DNA of 64,000 nt from Helicostylum pulchrum (Eukaryota > Mucoromycota > Mucoromycetes > Mucorales > Mucoraceae), in the NCBI GenBank assembly GCA_025677825.1, contig JAIXMO010000060.1, forward strand, positions 1-64,000. Direction: 5' to 3'. The notes beneath the pieces are model-generated. The model saw only the letters and a program-made list of their open reading frames with translations, made no database searches and was not told the DNA's origin. This document shows positions 13,870 through 25,536 of this stretch, one piece after another. Made by a program: the position numbers and the translations under genes. Position 1 is the first letter of the stretch, and each line of letters starts with the position of its first letter.

Positions 13870-15770
13870 CTAAATCAAAGCATCCACTCGTGGGATAAAT
13901 TTAACCTTGTAAGGAGATGGAGAAAGATTAATGCCGGCACCCACCGGTGTATCGATATCTGGCATCTGGTTTAATACCGGTTCAACTTTACATCTGGAAA
14001 AAATTTGAATAAATGCAGTAAATATTTCAGCTTCGGCTAAATGAGCTGCAGGACAAACACGTCTAAATTGAGCATATTTTTAAGTTATTTCTGGCTTTTA
14101 CATGTATCTGTGTGTGTGTCTTTTTTTACCTTCCCCATCCAAAATTAAAATGATCACGTTCCGTGACTTTGCCATGCGAAGAAGCATCCATGGTTTTAAG
14201 ATTATTCATAAATCTTTCGGGAAGAAACTGATATGGTTCGGGATAAAAGTCTGGGTCTACATGCATACTTTCCATGCTAGGAACAACTGTCGATCCTTTA
14301 GGGATAATATATCCATCAACTTCAACTGTAACAATGCGACTTTAGAGTTCATAAAATTTAAGCTGCTTATTTTGACTTACCATCGTCGTACACAGCGTGA
14401 GGTATACCAAATGCGGTTGTTGGCTTAAACCGCATGCATTCCTTAAGTACGGAAATACAATAGGGCACTTGTTCTCTTTCTCTAAACTGAGGGATCCGAC
14501 CATTTAATTTAATAAAAGCGTCAATCTCATCTGACGCTATGTTTTGAACTTGTGGGTAGTTGCACATGATGGCTATATTCCAGCACAAAGTAATCAAAAT
14601 AGTATCTGTTCCTCCGCCTAATAAATCAACTATAGAAAGAAAACACAAATATATTTAGATTGGACAAGATTTGATACTCCTTAGATATATACTTTACATA
14701 AAAGAACAATCATATCCTCCTCTGGAATATCATACCCATTCTCCTTGAAAGATTTAATCATATTTGGTCGACTGGAAACGTAAGCTTCTCTCACAAATTC
14801 GGTAGATATAGGATCCCGTTTATGCTTTATAAAGTCCCTCATCTTTCCTTTAATACCCGTAAAGTAATCAATAAACGAAATAGCCGGTAAGAAATTTGGT
14901 AAATCGTTTTCTAAACCGGCAAATTTCATTGCATCTGCCAAGGTGTCGACCAACTGAATAAAAGCAGGGTCATTCACTGAATCAAATTGCTTTCCCATAC
15001 ATACAGATGAAATGACGTTTAATGAGTACATACTAAAGTAGTAGTGTGGATTGATACCATCCTCTTTTTGCGATGAATCCAACATACGTAACACAAGATC
15101 TCCGGCCTGTTGTTGAATCAAATCCATGTATTTCTCTACTTGTTTAGGCCCTAATACCGACATGACTATTTTTTTAAAAGAAATGCGTCAGTTTTTTTAT
15201 ATATACTAATTGAATTTTTTTTTTTTAGTACTCAATAGTTAGTACCTGCAGATCTTATTTCTTTCCATCCTGCACCAGGCTGAGCAAATCCAATACCCCT
15301 AGTTAAAATTAAACAAAAATTATAAGTTAACGTACACTTTCATATTTTTTTCTTCTAAAAAAATCTTACTTTCCACGGTCACTATAATAGTCATACGCAA
15401 ATGTAGAATGAGGCCTATATGAAGTTTCTGCGCCATGTGTAACAAAGATCTTATGCGCTAATACAGGGTCGCTTATTGTTACCCAAGTAATAGCTCCCAT
15501 ATGTAGCTTTATAATTGGGCCCAGTTCTTTATGCCATGCAGCAATTGTTCTTGAAGGCAGGGCTCCCAAAGAAAACATATGCCCAACGTAAGGATAAGTA
15601 CAATCAGGGACAGGAATTGACTTATGTCCTTGTACTTGTTTGGTTTTACTTGAAGAGTACAACAATCGGTACGACGTATATAAGAGCGCGGTGGAGATAG
15701 CCACAATGGGTAGTACTTGGTTTCTTTCTAACCGAGGTATCGATTCAAAGTATTTAATAGCGTGGTCCAT
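13870..15770 (-). CDS. cytochrome P450 monooxygenase
   Basis: Six exons (15770..15370, 15298..15246, 15165..14698, 14629..14381, 14325..14130, 14062..13870) give 519 residues. A membrane anchor sits at about 20-37 (PIVAISTALLYTSYRLLY). P450 landmarks in order: the I-helix GGGTDT oxygen-binding motif, ExxR (KECMR), PERF, and the heme loop FGWGRRVCPAAHLAE with the cysteine ligand. The last glycine of the usual FxxGxRxCxG is alanine here, a known tolerated variant. An ER-bound monooxygenase needing a P450 reductase is expected; the substrate is unknown, and no biosynthetic cluster surrounds the gene. All junctions close in frame. Mucoromycete-type CYP families (such as CYP509) are plausible but not shown. 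Confidence 0.95.
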
Positions 15771-17537
15771 TGTAATAATATAAGAGAAATTAACGAAAAT
15801 TGAGAAAGAGAGAGAAAGAGAGAAAAAAAAAGGAATTTTTTAAGGTTTTATCATATTTTAAGTTCCAGTAAAAGTCATCGATACATTTAAATTTACAAAC
15901 GTGGTTATACAAAAAATGTAGTGTAATACCTAATTTATCTAACTCTAGTATATTTACGTGTTTCAAATGTGCTTTTCCGCATACGTGTGAAGGGGAGCTT
16001 AGACTGATGGGATACGAGAGCATTGGGATTGTACAAATATTTATTTCCCGTACTGGTTCGTTATGAGGGAAATGTCGTCAGCTCTTTATATTTATATTAA
16101 TATATACAATACATATTGGAGATTGAGAGTAGGTAAATACGTAAATTGGAATCGTAGTAAAAACAATAACAACTGTTTTATTATTTGTAAACTTTCAATG
16201 TCGTCAAATATAGTATATTTTACTGATTAGATACAGGAATTATACCGTGCTTTTTTACGAGTCGTTCTCAAATTTCCATATTCGTATCGTATTGCGAAGA
16301 AGCGAACGGTACGCTTAACCCAATTCAAATCATGATCTTTATGAATACTATCGCCGGTCTCCCAGTTGGTACTTTCAAAAGTTCAGCCTGTAAATCTGCA
16401 ATATTTGTAAGATTGAATGAATTTATGCAAGTTGTACTCTTCCGGTAAGTAGAGCTGAGCTTTTGATAGGATTCTTCATCTTCATTCCCTCGACTACTGA
16501 TTCGGTGAACGTGTATTTCTTTTTCTTCTTCAAATTTACTGAAAGCTGATTCTGCTTCCGGATGTTTGTAAGGCACCAAATAAAATATTTTACGTTAGTA
16601 GCGTTTCAAAAGTATAATAAGCTCGACATCAAATTTACCGTGAGTATTGAGCAAGTGTACCAATTTTAAACGCAAAGCACAGTATACATAAGCTTATAAA
16701 TAAGTATCGTGCGTATTGTATCACATTGTATTCCTCTTTGATAAAGTAAGAGCGACCCACCGGATTGGTATTATTTTTAAAAAAGGAAAGCTAGGAAAAA
16801 AATAAAATGCAAGTAAATTTCTTACATATATAAAAAACTCCCAGTGGCTGTTTCTTACTAACTAAACAATGGTTTTGAAAAAATATGTCTCTATTTCATA
16901 TCATTGATAATATGACAGTTAATACAGAAATAATAAAACGCTAGTACAATTAAACATTTCTGCTGTGGTCATTAAAAGAACCAGTTGATAACCGGTACCA
17001 CATTCTGCGGTCGAATTATACTAAACTAGGAAACCCGTCGCTCTGTATGACAGGTCATTACTTATAGCTAAAAAGACAACAATTCCGGAATACAATATTT
17101 TTAAACAAAAATATACTTTACTGGAAACTATAATGCAAAAAAAGACAAGAAATGCTACCTTTGGACATACGGGTTTGAATAGGTATAGGTTCACAAAAAA
17201 ACAACTGTTCATCCCAATTTAAACTCACATCTTGCAACCATGTTGACCAAAAAAAAAAGACTCGCATATTACGTATTCGCTTACTGGTACTAAACCTATT
17301 TAAAGTAAAGAAGGAGAACTTGCAAACATAGATGTACGATAACAAATAGTTTAAAACATATTGTTATACGCAACAAGAGATCAATGTAGCAGGACTTGGT
17401 TTCAGCCAATAGCATACGATAAATATCAAACGATGTTTATTTTATTTCGAAATCAGTTTCAGGGTGTTCAAAAAGTATCTGCAACCTTTTTATTCTCCCC
17501 TCTTTTTATACATACACTGAAATAATTAAAGAGAGAT
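15771..17537. other. intergenic region with no supported gene
   Basis: 1.77 kb between divergent P450 and GET2. The only notable frame is 16579..16325 on the minus strand (84 residues, containing ESAFSKFEEEKEIH), which has a TACTAAC-type branch sequence upstream but no recognisable homology; it may be a gene relic. Confidence 0.45.
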
Positions 17538-18531
17538 ATGGGTGATACTGTAGACCTTATGGAAAAGCGTAGAGCTAGAAGACAACGAAAAATTCTGGCT
17601 TCTGCTGAAAGTAGATTAAGTATGATTACAGGAACTCAATCAGGTAATAAGTAAAAGAAATAAAATAAAAAGAGGATGAGCACGCGCTGACATACAGAAA
17701 ACTAGGTTTTCGGGAATCGCCTACGCCTTCGCCTTCTACTTCCACTACATCTTTACCTCTTGTAGAAGAAAAGAACACGCTGGCCGAACATTACCCTTCA
17801 CCTAACGATCCTCGTCGCCAAAAGTACGAAGAAAAGTTGTTAACACCAGGCAAACACCGTGCAGCCGTACAAAAAGCAATTGAAGAGGAGCAAGCCGATG
17901 AATTAAAAGAAGGTTTATTGGGAGGTAAGATATCTCAGATCTTATTAGCTGGTATGATGCGTAAAAGCAATCCTCCTGTGACCAAAAGTTGCCACCCTGC
18001 CAATAAATATTGGAATTTATTACATTTTATATCGATGGCATGGTTAGGATTCTTGGCTGTCTATGAGGAGATTTCATATCATGGATTTGAGCAGGCGATG
18101 AATTTAATAAAGGATCCTAGTTTGAAAGAAGATACGACTGTACATTTTGTAAGTAACATATTTCTTAATTGTCACTATTTTGCATGTGCTAATACTTTTT
18201 AAGCCTGTGTTTTGGTATTTTGTCATACTCGAGATTACATTACATTTTGGTAGATCGATGTACCAACCAGTAAGTTTTTTTTTTTATTTTTTTTTTTTTG
18301 TATAGTATACTTAACAAGGTATGTATTTTGTATTAGGATCATAACCGTATTAAAGAAGAATCGACATTTACGAGCATTGCGTATCAGCTACCCGAATCAT
18401 TACAGCCATCTGTATTATTTTTACATAAATATGGATTGATTTTGAATGAGTTATTTAGAGATTTATGTATCGTTATATTTGTGATAGGGTTTATGAGCAT
18501 TAATCTGTATATTATTTTATTACTTTTTTAA
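17538..18531 (+). CDS. GET2: GET complex subunit Get2/CAML-like, ER tail-anchor receptor
   Basis: Four exons (17538..17643, 17706..18148, 18204..18269, 18337..18531) give 269 residues. The N-terminus has the basic helix [11 protein letters not shown] followed by [13 protein letters not shown], the conserved Get3-binding element of Get2 and CAML. After a Ser/Thr/Pro-rich linker there are three hydrophobic segments: around [35 protein letters not shown] and the C-terminal [20 protein letters not shown]. This matches the family layout. With Get1 it receives tail-anchored proteins from Get3 at the ER membrane. The last 12 coding bases overlap, antisense, those of the SRP receptor gene, so the two ER-targeting genes are locked tail to tail. 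Confidence 0.88.
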
Positions 18532-20550
18532 TAAACTATGAACAACATGGGAAACCTTCAAGTTCTTGAGATCGGTATAGGTTTGACCTGTACCAACGAA
18601 ATAAATAGGTTGACCAGTGATGTAAGTCATTGATAAAGCAGCACCCACTTTATCATCAATTGTATCGAATTTAGTTAAAATCATGCCATCAATATGTCTT
18701 GGGTTTTGTAAGCCAGAGAAATCTTTCAAGGCTTGATTGAATTTGGTTAATTGATCTACTGCTTCATTACCCACTAAAGCTTCTCCAACAAAGATAATTT
18801 TATCGGGTTGGTTAACAGAAACTAACTTGGATAAAGCTCTCATTAAAGGTTCGTTATCTTGCATACGACCGGCTGTATCAACCAATACAACATCGAATTG
18901 ATTGACTGCAGCATAATTAATAGCATCTTTAGCGATACCGGCTGAATCTTTACCATAACCACGTTCAAATAATTCAACAATACCACTACCACTTGTTTGA
19001 AGTGCTCGAAGGTTACGAGCATGTACACGTAATTGTTCTACTGCACCACTACGGAAGGTATCACAAGCAGCAATCAAGATTTTGTAATTGTTTTGTAAAA
19101 GCCAGAAACACACTTTACTAAGATTAGTAGACTGGGGGGTTTTTTTTTTGGTTAGTTAAAGTTGTACATTAAACAAAAATCGAAACGCTACCTTGCCAAC
19201 ACCATTGACACCGATAAAACACATGGTATAAGGTCTCTTTTCTGATTTTGCTTGTTCAATATCACGAAGAATATCCAAAGAAGTCTTGGGAGTCAAGATA
19301 CGTTTTAATGCAGTTTCCATGCTATTTCTAACGGCAGTTGAAATTCTCTCAAAGCTACCCAACTTTTTACCCATTAAACTTGTACGTACACTTTGACATA
19401 AATGTTCAGCGATATCTGTAGCTACATTTTGAGTAATTAAATGTTCCTTAATGGTCATCATTACTGGATCCAAAGTCTCTGCTGTCATTTCACGTTGTCC
19501 AGTAAATGATTTAAAGTAAGAAAATAAACCAGACTGAGTACCCTTATTTACTTTTTCGTTCAACTCATCGTCTTGATCGAAATCCAACTCATCATCATCC
19601 TCTTGTAATACATCTTGTACCTCATAAATACCCTTATCATTCTTATGACCTAATTTGGATTTGTCTACAAATTGTGCAGCAATTTGTTCCACGTTCTCTT
19701 CTTCATCATCTTCTTTACCCGCTCCAGAATAATCCAGTGCTTCCATTTCTCCCTTTGCAATTTGACCATCCCAAACACGAGCTTGCTTTTGTGATTTCTT
19801 TTTCTTTCCCGCGCTATCACTAAGAGAGAAAAAAAGTGAGTTGTCTGTTTATACAGATGAAAGATTTATATTCATTTTTTACTCGTTTAAGACGGGAGAA
19901 GGTGCAGCACTAGACTTATTTGATTTGACAGCCCTACGACCTTTACCACCAGGTCTAGGGCTTCCTTGAAGTTTTAAGGCTCGAATGTTTTTTGTGATTT
20001 CGTCTTCATCGACAGTATTGGTATTTGTTACAGGAAGTGTACCAGCTTTTTTTTGTGTGTGTTAGTTTTGTTTTTCTTTCTCTTCATCTAATAATAAAAA
20101 AAAAAACTTACTATTTTGTGCTTGTGATCCCTTGAGCGAAGTCTCGAACTTTTTGGTATTCTCAAACTTTCTAGGGGCACGCTGACGCGATCCCGATGAC
20201 TTTTCTTCAATTTGTAAAAGTACTTTATCAAAGATGGGACCAAATGAAGTATAATCAGCCTCGACACCCTCAAACAATTGCAAGAATAAACGTTTTACGG
20301 TCTCTAATAACTCATCGACATAAGTTAATTGTAAAATCTTTTGATAGGCGACCACAAAGACTAAATCGGTTTCGTTGGCAAAAGCCCACTTTAAGGCATA
20401 ATTATCTTTGGTATATGTGTTTGTAGCAGAACGTTCTTCAATAAGCACGTTTTTAATAAGGTCTTGCACTGGAGAGCCATTAATAGGTGCAAAAGTCTTT
20501 TGGAATAATACAAAGCCACCCTTTGTTAAGATAGTAAATAAGTCAAGCAT
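18520..20550 (-). CDS. SRP101: signal recognition particle receptor alpha subunit
   Basis: Four exons (20550..20112, 20045..19883, 19819..19192, 19131..18520) give 613 residues. Residues 1-130 form the SRX longin-like domain that binds SRP receptor beta ([20 protein letters not shown]). A charged linker follows with [10 protein letters not shown] and [19 protein letters not shown], a block highly typical of eukaryotic SR-alpha. The NG GTPase domain shows GVNGVGKS|TNLSKV (P-loop, split by an intron), the [11 protein letters not shown] element, DTAGRM, TKFD and GTGQTYTDL. It docks SRP-ribosome complexes at the ER. It lies 148 bases downstream of nothing on its own strand but upstream of it starts the KTR gene's 3' end; both are on the minus strand. 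Confidence 0.96.
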
Positions 20551-20698
20551 ATTTTTTTATTTTTTTGTAAAAAGTACAGGAAAGAAAAGAGAGATATTTA
20601 TAATTTGATTATTGGTTTGTTTAAAACGGAGCATACTTATAAGGTTTTCGTGTGACGTTTTATTTAATTACAATGATGATTATAGGAAGGGGGGAAGT

Positions 20699-22172
20699 TT
20701 ATGTGTGGATACGGTAAGGTGCTGTCATGTTAAGATGAGTAGCCTCATCCCAGATAAAGTCTTTAGAAAGCTCTGAGTAACGAGTGAGACAACTCCAACC
20801 AGTCCAGTCTATAGAAAAAAAAATACAGTTAATACATGTCAAATAGAATATATAGATCAACTTACCAAAGTTGTCTTTTTTCTCACAAGAACACTTTTTA
20901 TGAGCCCATTGTTCAATAGGACAATGTATCAATGGGTTATGTTTGTATCCTATATCATTAAAGAAATGCACCTCTGATTTTTTCAACATCATAGCCACCG
21001 CTAATGAATGTACTGGTGCGTCACCCCATCTTTCATAAAAGAAACCACCTTGAGCATCCAAGTAATTAAAGTATTTAAGGTATCGTTCGCTTCTAAAGAA
21101 ATCAAGTGATCCAATCTATACATCACAAGTTTAGTCATTAAACAAAAACAAAAAAAAAAGAATAAAAAGGTTTACTTCAAAGTTTGACCAGAAATGACAT
21201 CCATTGTAAGTTTCAAAATTGTCATCAGTGATCCAAGGTAATATACTATCTTCGCCATGATTAATTAAATCACGGTTTTGTGCCATGAATGATTTAGTAG
21301 TTTCCCAAAGTGTAGGAATGGTTGCCATATATTCAGTTAAAGAAAGGGTCCAACCTAGAAAAGGGAATGATTAAAAAAAAGGGGAAATTATGCCTTGAGT
21401 TGACTTTTCTTTTACCATATTTTAATCCCTTATCCTTCATCATTTGAAACGGGTCATAGTCAATATCACAATAGTAGTTAACATCAGGTTCGACACGCCA
21501 GTAATATTCGTAGGCGTCCAATAAAGGATGTCTAAAGAAGAAACCACTTTGGAATCTGTATATAAAATGAAAATAAGTATACAAAAACACTGCAATAAAA
21601 AAACCCCCCATTTACCTGCACATATGTCGATAAGGCTCACTACCACCATAAATAATCTTTCTATCTTGTAAATCCTTTCTACATTCAGCTGCATGAGTTT
21701 GATTGATATGACTAGGATATCCCCACATATCATCATCAATTTTACCGTAATGAGTTGGACTACTTGTTAATGAAGATGTTTGTTCTTTAAATTCATCAGT
21801 GAAAAACTCTTCGTTTAAAAAAACGTAGGGATAATGGAATTTTCTATTGAATCTGTCTTCAATTTCACGTATCGATTTACGAATACCATTTAAATCGGAA
21901 TTTCTAGCAAGGATAACAAAAACGGCTTTGACGCGATTAGGATGAGCGACAATAGCAGCAGGAGGACTGCCATTCGATTGTTTATAAATGGCAGCTAAAG
22001 CAGATTGTTCTTGATTTTCGTGAGGTTCAAAACCAGAAACAGATTCATACCAATTATCGGGAAGCTTATAGTTTAGTGTCTTTTCAGGGAAAAATAAGTA
22101 AACGACCAAACCAAGTACAGCTAACAGAGCTACAGTTTGAAAACCGAGCGTTTGCCTTCTCCTAGACAGCAT
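20699..22172 (-). CDS. KTR/KRE2-family alpha-1,2-mannosyltransferase
   Basis: Five exons (22172..21616, 21555..21416, 21354..21176, 21115..20866, 20808..20699) give 411 residues. Type II Golgi membrane protein: a short basic tail, then a membrane anchor at about 11-28 ([18 protein letters not shown]), and the GT15 catalytic domain. Clear family blocks are [67 protein letters not shown] and [18 protein letters not shown], which hold the GDP-mannose and metal-binding residues. Members add alpha-1,2-mannose to O- and N-linked glycans. No truncation. Confidence 0.96.
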
Positions 22173-23346
22173 TTATTATATTGTTTAAAGAGAAAAGAAA
22201 ACAGTTTTTATGCCCTTTTCCAATTTCGAATTTTATACATTTTTTTTTATTTGTTTAATTGCAACCTTGCATCAAGAATTCCTTTAACACCGGATATTCA
22301 AAAATTATCATAAAAAGTCAGCTTGTTTGACAGCCCATTAAAAATTTTTGGACTATCTTTTTCCAGAAAAAACATAAAAAAGACGCAAAAAAGTTTTTTT
22401 AGTTTTTCTTTCTTCTTTATAATTGTCTGGTCTTGTCAAGGTTTGTTCTTTAATGTTTATATATTGTTAGTGTATCTTTTTTTTAGTTAAAAAAGATATA
22501 ATAATAAAAAAGAGGCATGAAGAATGAATCAATTTAGACAGCCAGGAATTTCGATATGGTCTACATAAAAAAGGTAAAGTTATTTTGTTTATAATAAACA
22601 AAAACGGAATCGAGATGTCATATCTTACTTGATGATTAAGTCTTTACTGAAGTTGGTCCCAATACGCAACCGGGATCTTCTAACTTTATGAAATATATAT
22701 TTACTTGCCCTCTCTGATAAAATATGACATCTTAATCACCTTTTTATTTACCTCTTTAAAAAAATCTTTTTACTTACATTTAAATTATTATTATAGATTT
22801 TCTCGGACTGTCTTTACTCTTTGTACACATACCTTATCTTCATAATAAAAAAAATTAAAAAAAAACTTTTGTGGCTTATTTTCTATTGTATTTGTGTATT
22901 TTTTTTAATTTAAACGAATGGGTCCTTGTTAGCACATTATTCTCTTCGTCATTTGGTCGCTTAGTCGAACCAGTTGGTCAGCTTTTTGGATTTCATTGGC
23001 CTAGATGAAGATTACGCCGAGCGGTACTGTTAGACTATTCGTAAGAATAAGTCAAAAAACGAGTAATGGTTCGCCCAAAAGTTCGTAAACATACTTTAAA
23101 ATTAGATTCAACAAATAAATTGCAATAAGCTTATGTGTATGTTCAATGTTTGACTCTCTACCCAAAAAGTCTGCAAAGACAGTAATGGTGAGAGGTTTAG
23201 TTACATAAGACATTTTCTTTGAACAGACCATATCTTAATTGTTTACTAAAAGGGTAAACAAGCATTGGCTTTATAGGGTTGTCTCTTGAATTTACTTTAT
23301 TAAATTGTCAAGAGTGTTGGAATCATAATTATATTTATTGATAAAG
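22173..23346. other. intergenic, no gene seen
   Basis: About 1.2 kb upstream of the KTR gene. Poly-A/T-rich; no frame or splice chain with family resemblance on either strand. Confidence 0.5.
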
Positions 23347-23770
23347 TTAAACATATTTTAAACATTCAATTTTCAAGCTCTTTATGAGGATAAAAAGTCC
23401 AAACTGAATTTGTAATTTTACTGTAAAATCCATCTTCAACGACTTTGAACCATATTTATCGAAACCACCATCTGTTGTATCTGCAGAAGTGCCCTGGTCC
23501 TGTGGCTTTCCTTCGTATGATAGCAGTAGTAATTTAGGTAACATTGAAGGCGGAGAGGGATAAGGAAGGGACTCAGGTTTGTGAATGATAAGGCGGCGTA
23601 TACCAAGTGTCTCTTTGATGATAAGCATGTAGTTGATACTTTCCATATTGGAGCGACCGAGAGGACCTTTCACATCAGTTTTTTTTTAACGATTCAAGCA
23701 ACCTAACAGCAATATATACGATGTCACAGTCGGGTGGTTCATATTTGTGCATTTTTGACAACAAGCGTTC
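23347..23770 (-). pseudogene. frameshifted coding remnant of unknown family
   Basis: Two adjoining stretches read like protein: MHKYEPPDCDIVYIAVRLLE (from about 23770) and, in another frame, SNMESINYMLIIKETLGIRR to LPKLLLLSYEGKPQDQG (to 23347). They would be continuous if the nine-A tract (minus strand, near 23680-23688) had eight bases, so a one-base slip breaks the frame. It is either a decayed gene or a homopolymer sequencing error. It may be the 3' part of the candidate gene at 23838-24345. I do not recognise the family. Confidence 0.35.
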
Positions 23771-23837
23771 TTGTGCACAGCAGTTTCTTTAAGAAGAACA
23801 ACATCCGTTTGTACGGGCATAAAAGAAAACTAAAACG

Positions 23838-24345
23838 CTAGAAAAAAAGCAGAGTTATCAAGCTGAGGAGGTCACCTTCGGTAGAGTTTTCAGGCGATTT
23901 TTTAGCTAGCAGGCGAGAGTAGTACTTTAAAAGATCCAATCTAAGGCCATCAATCAGAAGACTGTCTCTAGGCAAAGAGTTTGGTAATATTTAAACTTAC
24001 GTATGTTCATACATGCGAAGTGAACTAAACAATTCATTCGAGATATCCGAGAGTATGCTTTGAATAAATAAGTCGGCCCAATATTGATATTCAGAGACTT
24101 TTACACAGTCTATCTATAAAGTTAGCATTCAAATCATGCAAAAGGGACGTGTTTTTAACAATAGTAGATCTTACATGGTAAATGATCTTCCGGCTGTCAA
24201 CAAGGATAGGGTCTACGACTACCGGTGATGTTGACAGCTTCGAAGTAAAATAGGTACTCCACTCATCCCAATCTGTACCTTCAAAGAGAGAGCGCGGTCC
24301 TTTCCAAGAGTATGTCAACAAGATCAAGGATACTTGATAGACCAT
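23838..24345 (-). CDS. candidate small gene, family not recognised
   Basis: Three exons (24345..24175, 24113..24001, 23967..23838) join with good GTAAG donors, a CTAAC branch site and AG acceptors to give 137 residues ending TAG. Notable parts are SLFEGTDWDEWSTYF, EYQYWADLFIQSILSDI and LIDGLRLDLLKYYSRLL. The W/Y-rich helical middle is reminiscent of the N-terminal half of large dispersed Mucoromycota protein families, but I cannot place it. The 3' segment (23781-23852) is similar to 56900-56969, beside the broken PD-(D/E)XK-like gene, which hints at a shared mobile origin. Confidence 0.4.
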
Positions 24346-24489
24346 TACTAATTATATGAAGTACAGTAAGAAATATGAATAAAAAGATGGAAGAATTTAT
24401 CTAAATACTTCATATTTTTTCTCTCTTGCGGAGAAAGTGAACCCTTTTTGCCGCGCAAAGTAATAGCAGCAATTTTTATAGTAGTTCGA

Positions 24490-25428
24490 TCATGTTCTAT
24501 CGAAAAAGTACTTTTCTACACAAATTGTTACAAGTTTAGAAGTTAATAGAAATACATCATTATCTAACTCTACCTGTTTTTTATTGCTTTCTGTTTCTTC
24601 ATGAATTTCATCTAAGTGTTTGAATATTTGTCAGTAGCAGCGGTCAAGCGTATACTGTCAACTTACTGTTTCTTTTTTTCGTACTATCCAAAACGCTAGT
24701 GACGAAATTTATACATGAGACTTCCAGAGCACTCTAAAAAAAACATGCAAAAAGCTTTAGTTAAATTCTCAAAAAAAACAATTGACCACAAGAATACCTC
24801 AGCAGCAATCTTGTCTAAATGGGCTTGAGCCAAAGAGGGAGCGGTATTTCTCCAAAAATACAAGTTATATCAGTCCGTTTTACAGTTCTACTTGTATTGA
24901 GTTAGTCAGAGTAGCCGCAAACAGCTCTAAAATAAAATACCCACTTTGAGCTGAACACCAACACGATTAGTATTTTTAGATATATTTTGAACATGTCTTT
25001 CTTTGAATAGCTTGATATCTGCGCTGAGTGAAGTATGGCATGCTTGTTTTACTATAGGCTCATTTCCACACAGTGATAAATCAAACTGTGAGAGTTCCCA
25101 CTTTACAGGTTCAACAGAGACCCAATAAGCTATTTAATAAAATATAGTGAAAAACTTGAATGACCAAAATATTCATGATTACTTACAAAATTTACGAAGC
25201 TGGTCTTTTATTTCTTGAAGGCTTCGAGTGACAGCGCTCATGTAAAAAGTGTCTACAGCTGAAAGAGTTCCAAAAAACAAGGAAGATAAATAGAAAAAAA
25301 GGTCATATACCCATATCTGAGGATGTTTTCAGGACCTCACTTTTACAGTTGGGACAATTTGAGGTGATATTAAAATCCAAGCTCACTACGGTCTTACCGC
25401 TGGAATTCAGGCACTTTAAGGTACTCAT
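24490..25428 (-). CDS. candidate multi-exon gene, possibly XRCC4/XLF-like; model incomplete
   Basis: Exons 25428..25311, 25258..25187 and 25129..about 24945 join cleanly and encode MSTLKCLNSSGKTVVSLDF, a CPNC cysteine pair, MSAVTRSLQEIKDQLRKF and YWVSVEPVKWELSQFDLSL. The next plausible exons (about 24856..24798, 24735..24669, about 24607..24490) encode FWRNTAPSLAQAHLDKIAAE, then a helical tail with LDSTKKRNNEIHEETES ending in TGA. The junction near 24945/24856 does not close in frame with any AG I can find, so either an exon is missed or the gene is broken. The PSL-x-HL-x(n)-EI pattern followed by a coiled-coil-like tail loosely recalls the XLF/XRCC4 fold, a weak inference only. A further upstream frame at 25536..25441 (MDNRIASLLRALRYSDKAP) may belong to it. 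Confidence 0.35.
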
Positions 25429-25536
25429 TAAAAACTCTTTTGATACAATTTTATTTTAATAAATCTCTTTCTTTATAATAGGATGCATTTGGTGCTTTAT
25501 CTGAATAACGTAGTGCTCTCAGAAGGGACGCTATAC

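Noticed and set aside
13870..14062. P450 heme loop with Ala for the last Gly as a sign of inactivation
   Set aside because: The cysteine ligand and all other core motifs (GGGTDT, ExxR, PERF) are intact and this substitution occurs in active P450s.
16325..16579. 84-residue minus-strand frame as a gene
   Set aside because: No recognisable family, no splice partner that keeps the frame, only an isolated branch-like TACTAAC upstream; kept as a possible relic in the intergenic note.
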